Positions 1 through 9,500 of a stretch of 64,000 bases of DNA are shown here, piece by piece. Origin of the DNA: Vibrio sp. 10N (GTDB lineage: Bacteria; Pseudomonadota; Gammaproteobacteria; Enterobacterales; Vibrionaceae); contig NZ_BTPM01000002.1 of NCBI RefSeq assembly GCF_036245475.1, positions 1,550,001 to 1,614,000 of the forward strand, given 5' to 3'. The notes below the pieces were generated by a model that had not been told where the DNA came from, did no database searches, and was given only the letters and a program-made list of their open reading frames with translations. How positions within the stretch are numbered: the stretch's first letter is position 1; the number at the start of each line of letters is the position of its first letter. Made by a program: the position numbers and the translations under genes.

Positions 1-40
1 CAAATAGCTTTGCGTTTAGTTCTGAAGTTTTAATTGCCAT
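1..40 (-). CDS. parB2: ParB2 partition protein, N-terminal 13 codons only
   Basis: An ATG on the minus strand at 38-40 opens a frame reading MAIKTSELNAKLF that runs off the left edge. It lies 8 bp after the parA stop, in the usual order of a parAB operon. ParB proteins bind parS and load the partition complex; this start resembles chromosome II ParB proteins of vibrios as I remember them. Only 13 residues are visible, so the call rests mainly on position next to parA and on the parS2 palindrome at 1486-1500. Confidence 0.7.
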   Translation of the reverse strand, partial: MAIKTSELNAKLF

Positions 41-48
41 TTCTTACA

Positions 49-1266
49 TTACCCTTGATTCAGTGAAGCCCAGTTGCTGTGCAATACTCTTTCTAACTCT
101 AGTGCACTTTTTTGAACAGCGTCTTGAGCAACCGCCAACGTTTTCTTGCCACCTTCAAAATCAGACGCGGTCAAGTCGAAAACCGTACTGTAGGTGTCAG
201 CACAAGTCTCAAATGCACGGCTTCTTGGGATGGTGGCCATCATCACTTGGTCGCCAAGTAAGTAGTTCATTTCTGTAAGAACCGACACTTGTTTCTTGTT
301 GTCATCTTCAAACATGGTAGGCATCAAACGAACGAACTCTAGACCTTTCCAGTCTTCTGGAAACATCTCATAAACCGTTGGCAAATGCTGGAAGAAGTTG
401 ACTGTAGATGCCCAGTCAAGGCGCTTAGCGGCACATGGAATAAGCAATGCGTTCGATGCGTACATCGCATTCCATACTAATGGATCCACGTGAGGGCCGG
501 TATCTATCATGATGACATCGAAATCTTCAGCAATCTTGTCGATCAACTTCTCTTTCAGAAGTTTAACGATGTCGAGAGATTGGCTTTGCGACAGGGTTTG
601 CCATGCTTCAGCGTTGAACATTGCATCTTCTGGAAATGCAGATACAGTCTTAAGGTTTGGATATTGCGTTGGCAGCAGTACGTTGCGACGCAGAAACTCT
701 AAGTCAATCTTGGTTCCTTCTGGGACATTCTCCAACATAACGTCAACCGCAGAGTAAATGTTCTCATGATCAGCAACGCTGATTTGCGGGTTTAGAAACA
801 GTCGAAGTGAACCTTGTGGATCAAGGTCAATAAGACAGATACGGTAACGCTTATCGAGGTTTAACGCCATGCATGCTGCTAGGTGAACCGCACTCATTGA
901 CTTACCCGTACCACCTTTCTGGTTCTGTACGTTAATAATCCAAGGCTTATTGTTAGCGCTATTCTTGCGTTCGTGGAACTTAGGGACACCAGCCGCATCC
1001 ATCAACATATGCGCTTCTTGAAGCGATATAGAATAGTGATTGGCATTGTTTTTTGTAAACTGATGACCGCCCTGCTCCATTTTACTGATGGCATCATCTA
1101 GCTTTCTGCGAGTTAGGCCAGAGCGAGTTTCCATCATCGCTTTTGACATCGCAGGGAAGTGATCATCACTTCGTTCTTCCAATACGATTTCGATACGATC
1201 CGCTTGCACTTGCTGAGTTTGCTCTGCAAGTTGGTAGAGATTATCTATTGTTTGTTCTCTTTTCAT
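49..1266 (-). CDS. parA2: ParA2-type chromosome II partition ATPase
   Basis: A 405-residue ParA-family ATPase that would position and segregate the chromosome II origin together with ParB2 bound to parS2. The N-terminal ~100 residues form a helical DNA-binding/regulatory region. They are followed by the deviant Walker A motif KGGTGKS (about residue 117) and the Walker A' region DLDPQGS; DVIMIDTGPHVD is the Walker B region. The length fits long ParA proteins of the P1/ParA2 type that have an N-terminal helix-turn-helix, not short Soj-like ones. It is transcribed away from the origin and from rctB and is followed 8 bp later by parB. The long N-terminus suggests autoregulation from the intergenic region, as is known for P1-type ParA. 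Confidence 0.93.
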   Translation of the reverse strand: MKREQTIDNLYQLAEQTQQVQADRIEIVLEERSDDHFPAMSKAMMETRSGLTRRKLDDAISKMEQGGHQFTKNNANHYSISLQEAHMLMDAAGVPKFHERKNSANNKPWIINVQNQKGGTGKSMSAVHLAACMALNLDKRYRICLIDLDPQGSLRLFLNPQISVADHENIYSAVDVMLENVPEGTKIDLEFLRRNVLLPTQYPNLKTVSAFPEDAMFNAEAWQTLSQSQSLDIVKLLKEKLIDKIAEDFDVIMIDTGPHVDPLVWNAMYASNALLIPCAAKRLDWASTVNFFQHLPTVYEMFPEDWKGLEFVRLMPTMFEDDNKKQVSVLTEMNYLLGDQVMMATIPRSRAFETCADTYSTVFDLTASDFEGGKKTLAVAQDAVQKSALELERVLHSNWASLNQG

Positions 1267-1485
1267 ACCTAAGTTCCAACCAAGTAACCTAATTGTTTAT
1301 GTACAGCAATATCGTACATTCTCAAGAAAAAGCTGTCCACTCATCTACATAGAATATTTACATTAATTTGACCCTTATCTAGCTCTATGATGATTAATTG
1401 CGCAAAGTATCACCAAATAACGATATTTATTCACTGATAATTAACCCGTCAAACCACCAACTTTAAAAGTGTTACAGCGTCACTC

Positions 1486-1500
1486 ATTTACAATGTAAAG
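1486..1500. promoter_or_regulatory. parS2: parS2 centromere site
   Basis: ATTTACAATGTAAAG is a perfect match to the chromosome II parS pattern NTTTACANTGTAAAN: arms TTTACA and TGTAAA around one base. It lies 219 bp upstream of the parA2 start, beside the first 39-mer-like element, as expected for the ParB2 loading site closest to the origin. Confidence 0.88.
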
Positions 1501-1512
1501 CGAAGACTCCTC

Positions 1513-1543
1513 GGAACGATACTCTTCAGACGATAAATTACGG
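1513..1543 (+). promoter_or_regulatory. 39-mer-like RctB site (core)
   Basis: The core starts with GGAACGAT and ends with ATTACGG, spanning 31 bp from first to last base. The same two blocks occur at the same spacing at 1819-1849. In V. cholerae, 39-mers are RctB sites that inhibit initiation. The assignment rests on shared blocks, spacing and location; the flanks were not aligned to a reference. Confidence 0.7.
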
Positions 1544-1663
1544 TCATTGTGAGATAGATCGTAAACACGAATCGACGGACTGAGATAACTTGCCTCTCAG
1601 TTCGTAAACCTACCTACAGCACATTACAACTTGTTATAAATCTGATCGGCAACACTAGAACTA

Positions 1664-2080
1664 GGAACAATGATCAAGGAGTTGCCTTGATCATTGTTTC
1701 GAAAGGAAGCTGAAACAAGAAAGCATGATCAAGGAATTATTAAACAATGAGCCTTCACTAGAACTGTGAGATGGATGATCATAACTAACGGAACCATGAT
1801 CAAGTGAATAAGGCGTTCGGAAGCATGTAAATTCCCGAATAGATTACGGCTTAAGTCCCGCGAATCAATGGATGAACAGCAAAATGGGTCTAAGAAATAC
1901 CAAAATCGAACGACGATGCAATATTATGGCTAAACTCTTGATCATCGTTCCGCGCCAAACGTCGTAAACTCAAATAATCATTTGAAATAACCACCGATGA
2001 CAATAGTTGGACCATTGCGATTAATTAATCTTCTCGTTGAGTGTTTCTTCGTCAATATGGGCTGTCTTGATCATGCTTTC
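1664..2080. repeat. Six RctB 12-mers on the rctA-like side
   Basis: Six copies of GRAANNATGATCA, in either orientation, lie at 1664-1676 (+), 1688-1700 (-), 1719-1731 (+), 1790-1802 (+), 1939-1951 (-) and 2068-2080 (-). The first two form an inverted pair with an 11-bp spacer. All six extend to ATGATCAAG, unlike the origin array. The spacing is irregular, which fits a regulatory (negative-control) role more than helix-phased initiator loading. Confidence 0.82.
1819..1849 (+). promoter_or_regulatory. 39-mer-like RctB site (core)
   Basis: GGAAGCAT at the left end and ATTACGG at the right end lie in a 31-bp core with the same spacing as the element at 1513-1543. The GGAA block resembles the GRAA end of the 12-mers, which may be the RctB contact common to both classes of site. 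Confidence 0.68.
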
Positions 2081-2143
2081 GAAGTACAATCCGTTTGTTA
2101 ACCGATAAAATCACGATTCTACACACAGCTTTTCTACTATTTC

Positions 2144-2152
2144 TGTGGATAA
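2144..2152 (-). promoter_or_regulatory. DnaA box
   Basis: TGTGGATAA is the exact complement of the consensus DnaA box TTATCCACA. It lies 16 bp before the iteron array, as in known Vibrio oriCII, where DnaA assists RctB. Confidence 0.8.
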
Positions 2153-2167
2153 GTTGTCATTAGTTGA

Positions 2168-2293
2168 TGATCATTGTTCCGAACTCATTATGATCACGCT
2201 TTCAAAGCCATGGTGATCATGCATTCGATAACGGTTGATCATGCTTTCTATTATTGATGATCATGGTTTCGATAACATGTTGATCATTGTTCC
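2168..2293 (-). repeat. oriCII iteron array: six phased RctB 12-mers
   Basis: Six sites of the form TGATCATNNTTYC begin at 2168, 2191, 2214, 2236, 2258 and 2281, all in one orientation. The spacing is 23, 23, 22, 22 and 23 bp, about two helical turns, so all face the same side of the helix. The sites at 2191 (TGATCACG) and 2214 (GCATTC) each depart from consensus by one base. This is the array on which RctB assembles to open the adjacent AT-rich DNA. Confidence 0.9.
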
Positions 2294-2458
2294 ATGCGTG
2301 AAAATAAAACATACTTATTTATCATTAACTTAAAAGCAAAGTCCATTACAGATCATTAGATCACTTAATCAATTAAGATCAGTATAATCATAAGGATCAG
2401 TCTTTTAATCAATAATCAAAATAGCGCTTTATTTATGATCTAAATTTCATTATTCTAT
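2294..2458. other. AT-rich unwinding region with ATCA repeats
   Basis: The segment between the iterons and rctB is very AT-rich and holds about nine ATCA tetramers on the top strand (for example GATCATTAGATCACTTAATC), plus several GATC sites. RctB of V. cholerae is reported to bind single-stranded ATCA repeats during origin opening, so this is the likely duplex unwinding element. Confidence 0.72.
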
Positions 2459-2479
2459 GGAACAATATCGAATTTACGG
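2459..2479 (+). promoter_or_regulatory. 29-mer-like RctB site at the rctB promoter
   Basis: GGAACAAT and TTTACGG, the same end blocks as the 39-mers, lie here within 21 bp instead of 31 bp. The element is a 39-mer lacking exactly ten internal bases, about one helical turn. It ends 22 bp before the rctB ATG. In V. cholerae a 29-mer related to the 39-mer mediates rctB autorepression, so that role is inferred here. Confidence 0.72.
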
Positions 2480-2501
2480 ATAATGTGATCTAGATCCAAC
2501 C

Positions 2502-4472
2502 ATGAGCAGTGAAGACAAAATCTTGATTCGATCCCCTAGGGATCACAAAGGCGGCCACCTTTTCGAAGTCACGGAAACAGCCGTTGATTGGATCGAACAG
2601 TATCAACACTTCAAAGGTGTGACCAAAAGCATCCTTGAGTTATTGAATTTAATTTCTCTACGTGGATTCAGTTCTAAAGATGGCTTTGTCTCAACAACCG
2701 AGCTCATTGATGCCACTGACGGTAAATTGACTCGTGCTGCAATACAGCAACGCCTTCGAGCTGCCGTAAACATAGGTTTATTTAGCCAACATGGTGTTAG
2801 ATTCGAAGAAGGATTGGCAGGTAAAACGATGTTGCATCGTTTTATCAATCCAAACCAATTAGTCTCTGTACTCGGCGCAACCAGCCTTGTCACTGAGTCA
2901 GTGAAACAATCAGAAAAGCAAAAAAAATCGAAAGCGCTAGCACAGACACAAGTCAACAAACGACTTCTCAACGAGCATGGTCTCTACACGCCACCAGCAA
3001 TGCGTGATGAAGCCGATCAATTTGTGGTTTCGCCGACGAACTGGGCTGGGATCATTGATCAAGCTCTCGCGCCACCGCGCACTCGCAAAAGCTATCAAAA
3101 ATCCATGGTATCGATCTCTGGCACTAAAGCAGTGATCGAAACTCGTTCTTCAAAGAACATCATGACGGTCGATGATCTTATGACGTTATTTGCCCTGTTT
3201 ACCCTTACGGTTCAATATCATGATCATCATCATGAAGAATACCATTTGGATGCGAAACAGGTGCCAAACAAGACGCCTCTCTACATCACAGATATCTTGT
3301 CATTACGTGGTAAAAAAGACAGTGGCCCAGCTCGTGATTCTATTCGTGATAGCATCGATAGAATTGAATTTACTGACTTTCAGCTGCATGAACTGACAGG
3401 ACGCTGGCTAAGTGAAAATATGCCAGAAGGCTTTAAGAGTGATCGTTTTCGATTCTTAGCAAGAACCATTACGGCATCCGAAGAGGCGCCTCGAGAAGGC
3501 GCGGATGGCGAGATCAAGATCAAGCCCAATTTATATATCTTGGTGTGGGAGCCATCGTTCTACGAAGAGTTGCTCACCCGTGATTATTTTTTCTTGTTTC
3601 CGCCTGAGATCTTGAAGCAACATACGTTGGTATTTCAGTTGTACTCGTACTTCCGTAGCCGTATGGCACGTCGCCACACTGATTCGCTGATGCTGTCGGA
3701 CTTGAATCAAAAATTGGCTCGCAATATTGAATGGCGTCGCTTTTCTATGGATCTCCTGCGTGAACTTCGCAACCTTGCAGAGCATGTTGATTCACCAAAC
3801 AAGTTCGATGTGAATTTATGGGGTTACCACTTAACGCTGACGTGTCATGAGCCCGATGCAAAATTGCCTGATTATCAAGTGGATATTCGATGCGACGTAG
3901 AGGAAGTGCTGCGCTACTCCCGTGCTCGCACTACCAATGCTGGCAAACGCAATATGGCACCAACGCTACCAAACCCGTTGCGAAACGAATTGGTGACACG
4001 CAAACAACTTGATGAACTGTCGACCATCATTGATGGCGAATTTGAACCTATTCAGCGTAAGGCACCTTCACCGAGAGGTAATTTGGGCCGTCGAGTGAAA
4101 CAGCGCAAACACTTAGTGGAGATCAATGCTGATGAGATCACCATCATCCTATCGAAATACACCTCACCAGAGGCTCTAGAACGCAGCGTATCGGCTTTAT
4201 CGGCGATGACAGGGCACTCGATTGTTTCAATCAAACAAGAGTGCTCAGAGCTTATGGAGAAGCTTGATTGGTTGCGGGTTGATGGTGATGTGATTACTTA
4301 CGAAGTGCTAAGTCGCGTTGTGGAGCTTTACAACTCACGACAGGAAAACAAACACCTCTCTATCGAGCGCTTGATTTCCGCGCTAGCGGTACGCAAAAAA
4401 GTATGCAAGCAAGTCTACGATGGGCATATTGATGAATCGGTGTTTAGGGTATTAGATGAGGTCTCTGTGTAA
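2502..4472 (+). CDS. rctB: RctB, chromosome II replication initiator
   Basis: A 656-residue protein, close to the ~658 residues of V. cholerae RctB, begins MSSEDKILIRSPRDHKGGHL immediately right of the iteron array. RctB binds methylated 12-mers to open the origin and binds 39-mers and a 29-mer to restrain initiation and repress itself. The family has central winged-helix dimer domains and a C-terminal domain for 39-mer inhibition and oligomerisation. I see no ATPase motif, as expected. The gene is transcribed away from the origin. The start is the only ATG after the 29-mer-like operator, which would give tight autorepression. Confidence 0.95.
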   Translation: MSSEDKILIRSPRDHKGGHLFEVTETAVDWIEQYQHFKGVTKSILELLNLISLRGFSSKDGFVSTTELIDATDGKLTRAAIQQRLRAAVNIGLFSQHGVRFEEGLAGKTMLHRFINPNQLVSVLGATSLVTESVKQSEKQKKSKALAQTQVNKRLLNEHGLYTPPAMRDEADQFVVSPTNWAGIIDQALAPPRTRKSYQKSMVSISGTKAVIETRSSKNIMTVDDLMTLFALFTLTVQYHDHHHEEYHLDAKQVPNKTPLYITDILSLRGKKDSGPARDSIRDSIDRIEFTDFQLHELTGRWLSENMPEGFKSDRFRFLARTITASEEAPREGADGEIKIKPNLYILVWEPSFYEELLTRDYFFLFPPEILKQHTLVFQLYSYFRSRMARRHTDSLMLSDLNQKLARNIEWRRFSMDLLRELRNLAEHVDSPNKFDVNLWGYHLTLTCHEPDAKLPDYQVDIRCDVEEVLRYSRARTTNAGKRNMAPTLPNPLRNELVTRKQLDELSTIIDGEFEPIQRKAPSPRGNLGRRVKQRKHLVEINADEITIILSKYTSPEALERSVSALSAMTGHSIVSIKQECSELMEKLDWLRVDGDVITYEVLSRVVELYNSRQENKHLSIERLISALAVRKKVCKQVYDGHIDESVFRVLDEVSV

Positions 4473-4974
4473 CTGTTTGTCATGGCTGACAAACCTTGTT
4501 ACATAGGTTTCTCAAATTGTTGGTATTTGCACACAACGCTGACAGTGTGCTGACATTATGGGCAAGGGCACTGGCTATTATTTATCCCGAATAGACAACC
4601 TTTTGTCCTTTCTAATGAAATAAGTAGATTGGCTCATATTGTTACATTCATTCTGATATATTTTTGGCGAGTTCGTTTGGACTCGCTTTTTTTTTATCAA
4701 AATTCATCAATTTGCTTCGGGATGTACCTAGCCGTAGGCCAATAGCACCAATGGAAAGCGGCGAAAAAAGTAGATCTGGATCAAGTCACTTTTTCGAAGT
4801 GGAATCTGCTAAATGTACTGCCCTCTTATGCGGATTTCAAAGTTTATAAACTCCTTTCCCATACTTCTGATGAGAATTTCCGAGCCAATCACATTCTGAC
4901 TCAGTTTTTCTTAACAACAATTTTGTCGTTTGCTACAGATTAGGTGTCCAGACATGGTTCATCAGGAGGTAACA
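4473..4974. other. 502-bp gap with an orphan terminator
   Basis: No convincing coding frame is present. The only strong element is the hairpin plus T-run at 4667-4697, about 195 bp after rctB. The 61-codon frame starting inside that terminator has no ribosome binding site or family resemblance. The terminator could end the rctB message or a short RNA starting after rctB. Confidence 0.5.
4667..4697 (+). terminator. Rho-independent terminator
   Basis: Arms GCGAGT and ACTCGC enclose an 8-nt loop and are followed by nine T residues. It lies well downstream of rctB with no gene between. Confidence 0.75.
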
Positions 4975-5175
4975 ATGTCCATCAATTCAATCGACCATGA
5001 CCAAATGGCATCCATCACTAACAAGTGGGATCAATCTGAGGACTTTCAAGAGGAATCTCGTCCTGCAAAACAAGCGAAATCCGCCGATGCACGACGCCGC
5101 ATTGAAGCATTAAGAGAAATCAGAGAGAGCGGTCTAACGCTAGAAGAAGCGAAAGAACTAGGGCTCATCCATTAA
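4975..5175 (+). CDS. Small conserved protein (possibly PA3496-like)
   Basis: A 66-residue, charged, cytosolic-looking protein. The start at 4975 is set by an excellent AGGAGGT five bases before the ATG; upstream in-frame starts lack one. The N-terminal half is polar. The C-terminal half, RRRIEALREIRESGLTLEEA, is predicted helical and ends KELGLIH. The RRRIE..RE.R pattern vaguely recalls the small PA3496 family, but this is weak. It has its own strong terminator at 5224-5251, so it is probably monocistronic. The function is not recognised. Confidence 0.7.
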   Translation: MSINSIDHDQMASITNKWDQSEDFQEESRPAKQAKSADARRRIEALREIRESGLTLEEAKELGLIH

Positions 5176-5223
5176 GTTAGTATCACATTAGCTGCTACCG
5201 AGCGGTGATGGAGCAAAAGAGTA

Positions 5224-5251
5224 GGGTGGCCATGGCCACCCTTAGTTTTTT
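5224..5251 (+). terminator. Rho-independent terminator
   Basis: The perfect palindrome GGGTGGCCATGGCCACCC is followed by TTAGTTTTTT. It ends the transcript of the small gene at 4975. Confidence 0.8.
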
Positions 5252-5362
5252 CCGTCACCAGTGACTGCCAGTCGCCAACCCCTTCACAAGCCTTTCATTT
5301 GAGTTTGCTATGTCAACGGTGCTATATTCTCTGCCTTGCCCACACTAACTGAATTGAGAGCC

Positions 5363-5572
5363 ATGTCGTATAACCTTTCTTTGCTTCCCCCTGCGGAAAA
5401 AAACAAAGTGGAACTGGATAAACAAGCCTCTTATGTCGTGTGGCAAATGAAGGAAGCCAAGGCTGGACCTGAGGCGATTCGCGAGCAGCTTGAGCGAATC
5501 CAAGATGACGCTGAAAAGGCATGGTTTGAAGCGTGTGTCGACAAATACAAAAAGATGATGGGAGTGATGTAA
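5363..5572 (+). CDS. DUF3283-like small protein
   Basis: A 69-residue protein starting MSYNLSLLPPAEKNKVELDK and ending KKMMGVM. The ATG at 5363 is preferred over an in-frame TTG at 5336, because MSYNLSLLPP looks like a real N-terminus. The sequence is charged and probably all-helical, with no signal peptide or membrane segment. It resembles the short gammaproteobacterial DUF3283 family as I remember it; no function is known. It lies 85 bp before the YebC/YeeN-type gene in the same direction and could be co-transcribed. Confidence 0.65.
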   Translation: MSYNLSLLPPAEKNKVELDKQASYVVWQMKEAKAGPEAIREQLERIQDDAEKAWFEACVDKYKKMMGVM

Positions 5573-5657
5573 CACTCTTCGTTGCCGCATAGAATTGAAT
5601 TGTGACGACGATTTGCTAAAATCCTCCGCGTTAAATTGAATTAGAGAGAACATCCCA

Positions 5658-6374
5658 ATGGGAAGAAGTTTTGAAGTGCGCAAAGCCTCTATGGCGAAGA
5701 CACAAGGCGCAAAAATTAAAGTTTATTCCAAGTACGGTAAAGAGATTTACGTTGCTGCTAAAAACGGTGGTGCCGATCCTGAAATGAACCTGTCGCTTAA
5801 GCACCTGATTGCTAAAGCAAAGAAAGATCAAGTTCCAGCGCACGTTATCGACAAAGCGCTAGACAAGGCCAGCGGTGGTGGCGGTGAAGATTACCAGCCA
5901 GCGCGTTATGAAGGTTTTGGCCCTGGCGGCGTGAGCGTGATCGTTGACTGTCTGACAGATAACGGCAACCGTACTTTCCAGGATGTTCGTCAATGCTTCG
6001 TTAAAACGGGCGCTAAGATTGGTAGCCCAGGCACCGTAGCGCACATGTTTGACCACCAAGCAGTTATCCAGTTTAAAGGCGACGATGAAGAGTCGGTACT
6101 GGAAGCACTAATGATGGCTGACGTTGATGTGACAGATATCGAGCTTGAAGACGGCGTTATCACGGTATTTGCCCCTCACACTGAATTCTTCAAAGCGAAA
6201 ACAGCATTGGGCGCTGAGTACCCAGAGCTGACGCTAGACGTAGAAGAGATCACGTTCGTGCCACAAACGCACACTGCAATCGCGGGCGAGGATGCTGAGA
6301 AGTTCCAGAAGTTCCTTGATATGCTTGACGATTGTGATGATGTTCAGCAGGTATACCATAACGCTGAGCAATAA
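5658..6374 (+). CDS. YebC/PmpR-family protein, YeeN subgroup
   Basis: The 238-residue length equals E. coli YeeN, not the ~246-residue YebC. Family features are visible: the N-terminal MGRSFEVRKASMAKTQGAK, then KIKVYSKYGKEIYVAAK, the long helix HLIAKAKKDQVPAHVIDKAL, the glycine loop YEGFGPGGVS, and the acidic C-terminal end DDCDDVQQVYHNAEQ. The family was annotated as transcriptional regulators. Recent work on YebC and YeeN relatives points to relief of ribosome stalling at proline-rich sequences, so a translational role is possible. It is single in its transcript with a terminator at 6404-6436. Confidence 0.9.
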   Translation: MGRSFEVRKASMAKTQGAKIKVYSKYGKEIYVAAKNGGADPEMNLSLKHLIAKAKKDQVPAHVIDKALDKASGGGGEDYQPARYEGFGPGGVSVIVDCLTDNGNRTFQDVRQCFVKTGAKIGSPGTVAHMFDHQAVIQFKGDDEESVLEALMMADVDVTDIELEDGVITVFAPHTEFFKAKTALGAEYPELTLDVEEITFVPQTHTAIAGEDAEKFQKFLDMLDDCDDVQQVYHNAEQ

Positions 6375-6403
6375 TTAGGGCACTTTTCCCCTAAGTTGAG
6401 ATC

Positions 6404-6436
6404 AAAAAGGAGTCGACGAACGTTGGCTCCTTTTTT
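6404..6436 (+). terminator. Rho-independent terminator
   Basis: AAAAAGGAG and CTCCTTTTTT pair around a 14-nt loop, 30 bp after the YebC-type gene. Confidence 0.75.
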
Positions 6437-6557
6437 GGATCTTAGGGAACGCTACTTTGGTCAAATTTCCCAATACCTCCCCACTACCGAGTGTGCGTCT
6501 GTTAACATTTTTATCAACTCGCGGTGCTCGATAGGCATGAATTTTCTTACTGTATGA

Positions 6558-9500
6558 ATGGTCAGATACCTGACTAATCGTGCGGACAGCAAAACAATTA
6601 CGAACATGGACAGCATAAACACTAGGATAAACGATGGCCGTGACGTGCTATTTCGTCACCATCGTAAGCCGACAATAGGTGTCATTTTGCCAATGTTAAG
6701 TGGTTTTTACATGGGCGAAATCACCAGTACACTCAGAGCCTATGGTGTCGAGAACGGGGTGAACCTAGTGTTTCTGCGTGTCGGCCACAATCGCGACTTT
6801 GATACTCCTTTTGCCTTTGATCACATTGATGGATTGATCGTGGTGCTACATGCCGCAGCCAGTGCCCTAGTGGAAAAGGCCGTGCAAAAGGGCATTCCGG
6901 TGGTTTCTGTCGCCGCTAGTTATGCACCGTTGGCCGTTGAGTCCTTGTCCAGTGATCAAGCAAGTGGCGTTAGCGCTCTGTATGACCATCTGGTGGCTCT
7001 TGGTCACGTAGATATAGGATTCTGTGGGGATCTCTCAGTCAACGACGTTAGAATGCGTTTTAAAGCGTTTCAGAAGCATGCCGAGTATCATGGAAATTCG
7101 ATTACTCGACGGCAGATCCTTAACGTCAGTAATACCGCTTTGCAAGGTGGGCGTGAAGCCTATGAGCGCTATTGGCCGCAGGGCGCTCCGTGTAGTGCCG
7201 TCATTTGCGCGACGGATCACATTGCGGTAGGGCTGATGGAAAGCTTATCTGAAAACGGTATTCGTGTTCCGGAGGATGTGGCCATTGTTGGGATTGATAA
7301 TATATTCATGGGCGAACGGACGCATCCTAGGCTAACGACCGTTGACCAACAATTGGAACGCTTAACGGTTGTCGCTGCAGATCGATTAATGGCTCGATTA
7401 GCGGGTGAATCGTACGCTAACGACCTTGGGTTGATTGAGCAATCCATGGTGGTGCGCGGCTCTTGTGGCGCAGAGAAGCCTAGCGATAATCCGCAGTTTA
7501 CCATTCGAAACCAACTGCTCAGTCATACCGAGCGCTCGCCAGCGGAATTGCACGAAACCTTGTACTCTCAGGGGCAGTCAGGCTTTTCGTCAATCGTCAA
7601 TGCGAGTTGTTTGTTTGATACGCCAGTCGCTTGGGCGATTAATGGGGTAAAGTCGGGCGGTGACCATTGTGTGGTTGGCTATGCGCATACCGATGGTCGC
7701 CAACTGCATAATGTTGAGCAAGGCATTCATTTTCCAACGGAAACGTTTCCTGTAAGCAGTTTGTATGCTCTCCCCGAGTCTTTTGTTATGACATTACTTT
7801 GTGTCACAGACAGACAAGAGCGCCATACGGAAGTCATGGCCATTGTGGAGCCCATCGATGGTCAACCCGATCTTGCCAAACTCTCGAGTTATCACAATTA
7901 CCTCGATATGCTTGCCCTATTTTTGCAGCGTGACTTGCTGCTGCACAGTTCTCAAAGTCGAGCTCAGGTGTCGAGTGATCTCGCGAATCAATTGAAAGTG
8001 GTTAGCCATTCATCGAATGACGCGATCTGGGACTGGGATTTACAAACTGACAAGCTCGTTTGGAGTAGCCGCTGGAATGATATTCTCAAATTCGACAATG
8101 GTGAACCCAACACTCGAGTGCTGACCAGTCGCTCATTTTTCAACTTGGTACACAGTGACGATATCGACGACCTTGAACAAAAACTGCTTGCTCAAGTGGA
8201 ACAGGATATCCCATTCAAAGTGCAATTTCGGCTGCGCCGAGCCGATGGAGCAGATGTTTGGGTTTCTTCCACTGGAAAGGTGATCCGCGATAAGTTCGGC
8301 CGTCCGGTACGATTTCTTGGGGCGATGACCGATATTACCGAGCAAAAGCACTCCGCAGACAGAATTCATCAGTTGGCTTATCACGATCCGCTGACTGGTC
8401 TTGCCAACCGCCGCATGATGACAGATCGTTTGAAAGCCCATATCGCAGAGAAAAAAGATCATCCAATAGCGTTAATGTTGATGGACTTAAACCGCTTCAA
8501 ATTCGTCAATGATACTTATGGCCATGATGTTGGCGATGCTTTGTTACTGCACGTTTCCAAACAGCTTAAGGGCGTCGTCAGAAAAAACGACCTTATTGCT
8601 CGATTTGGAGGCGATGAATTTTTGCTAATGTGTGAGGTGGAAACATCGCCACAGGCGCTCGAGCTAGCTAGCCGTATACTCCGAGCGGTGGAAAAGCCAT
8701 TTTGTGTCAATGGCAATGAATTCAGTACTCAAGGAAGCCTAGGTATCGCGTTTTACCCCCTTGATGCAGAGTGTGCGGATGAACTGATCAAAAAGGCCGA
8801 TATTGCTATGTATTGTGCAAAGCGCTCGAAAAGCCGCAAGGCGGCGTTGTACGACATTAGTTTGGAGCAAGAGAGCCAGCAACAGCTCACGATAGAACAG
8901 AAGTTACGACGAGCCATTGCCGATGGTCAGCTTGAAGTGTGGTATCAGTCTATCGTTTCTGGTGATCAGCAAGATGTCATCGGCCTTGAGGCTCTCTCGC
9001 GTTGGCAGGATGACGATGGGCAGTTTATCTCGCCGCAACTGTTTGTCAGTGTTGCTGAAGAGTCGGGATTGATCGTTAAACTGAGTGAGTTCGTGTTGCT
9101 GCGTGTTTGTGATGATTTGGCGAATAAGCGTATTAGGGAAGGGATGAGCGTATCGATCAATGTCAGCTCTACGCTCTTATGTCGTCCACACTTTGCCATT
9201 GAGTTTGTTCAAACTATCTTGTCCCACGAATTGTCACCATCGCGGTTTACGGTTGAAATCACCGAGAGCGTTGCCTTAAGTGACTTTGAACAGTGTCTGC
9301 GAGCACTGAAGACTTTGAAAAGTGCTGGCGTTCGAATTTCTCTTGATGACTTTGGCACCGGATATTCTTCACTTTCGATGTTAAAACAGCTGCCATTGGA
9401 CGAAGTAAAGATCGATCGTAGTTTCATTGGCGATCTTGGTAGTGACCTTGCACATAGCGCATTGGTCGAGTCTGTGATCACCATGTCTCATGCGTTTGGT

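Larger units (their letters stand above)
1267..2501. other. oriCII: Chromosome II replication origin region (oriCII plus rctA-like region)
   Basis: This 1.2-kb non-coding stretch separates divergent parA2 and rctB and has every expected part of a Vibrio second-chromosome origin. There is a parS2 palindrome, two 39-mer-like elements and six 12-mers on the left (rctA-like) side. A consensus DnaA box, six 12-mer iterons spaced 22-23 bp apart, an AT-rich segment rich in ATCA and a shortened 39-mer near the rctB start make up the right side. GATC is embedded in every 12-mer, consistent with Dam-dependent RctB binding. No convincing open frame is present. The order matches the negative-control and origin segments described for V. 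cholerae. Confidence 0.93.

Noticed and set aside
4664..4849. 61-codon frame after rctB
   Set aside because: It begins inside a terminator hairpin, has no ribosome binding site and resembles no family.
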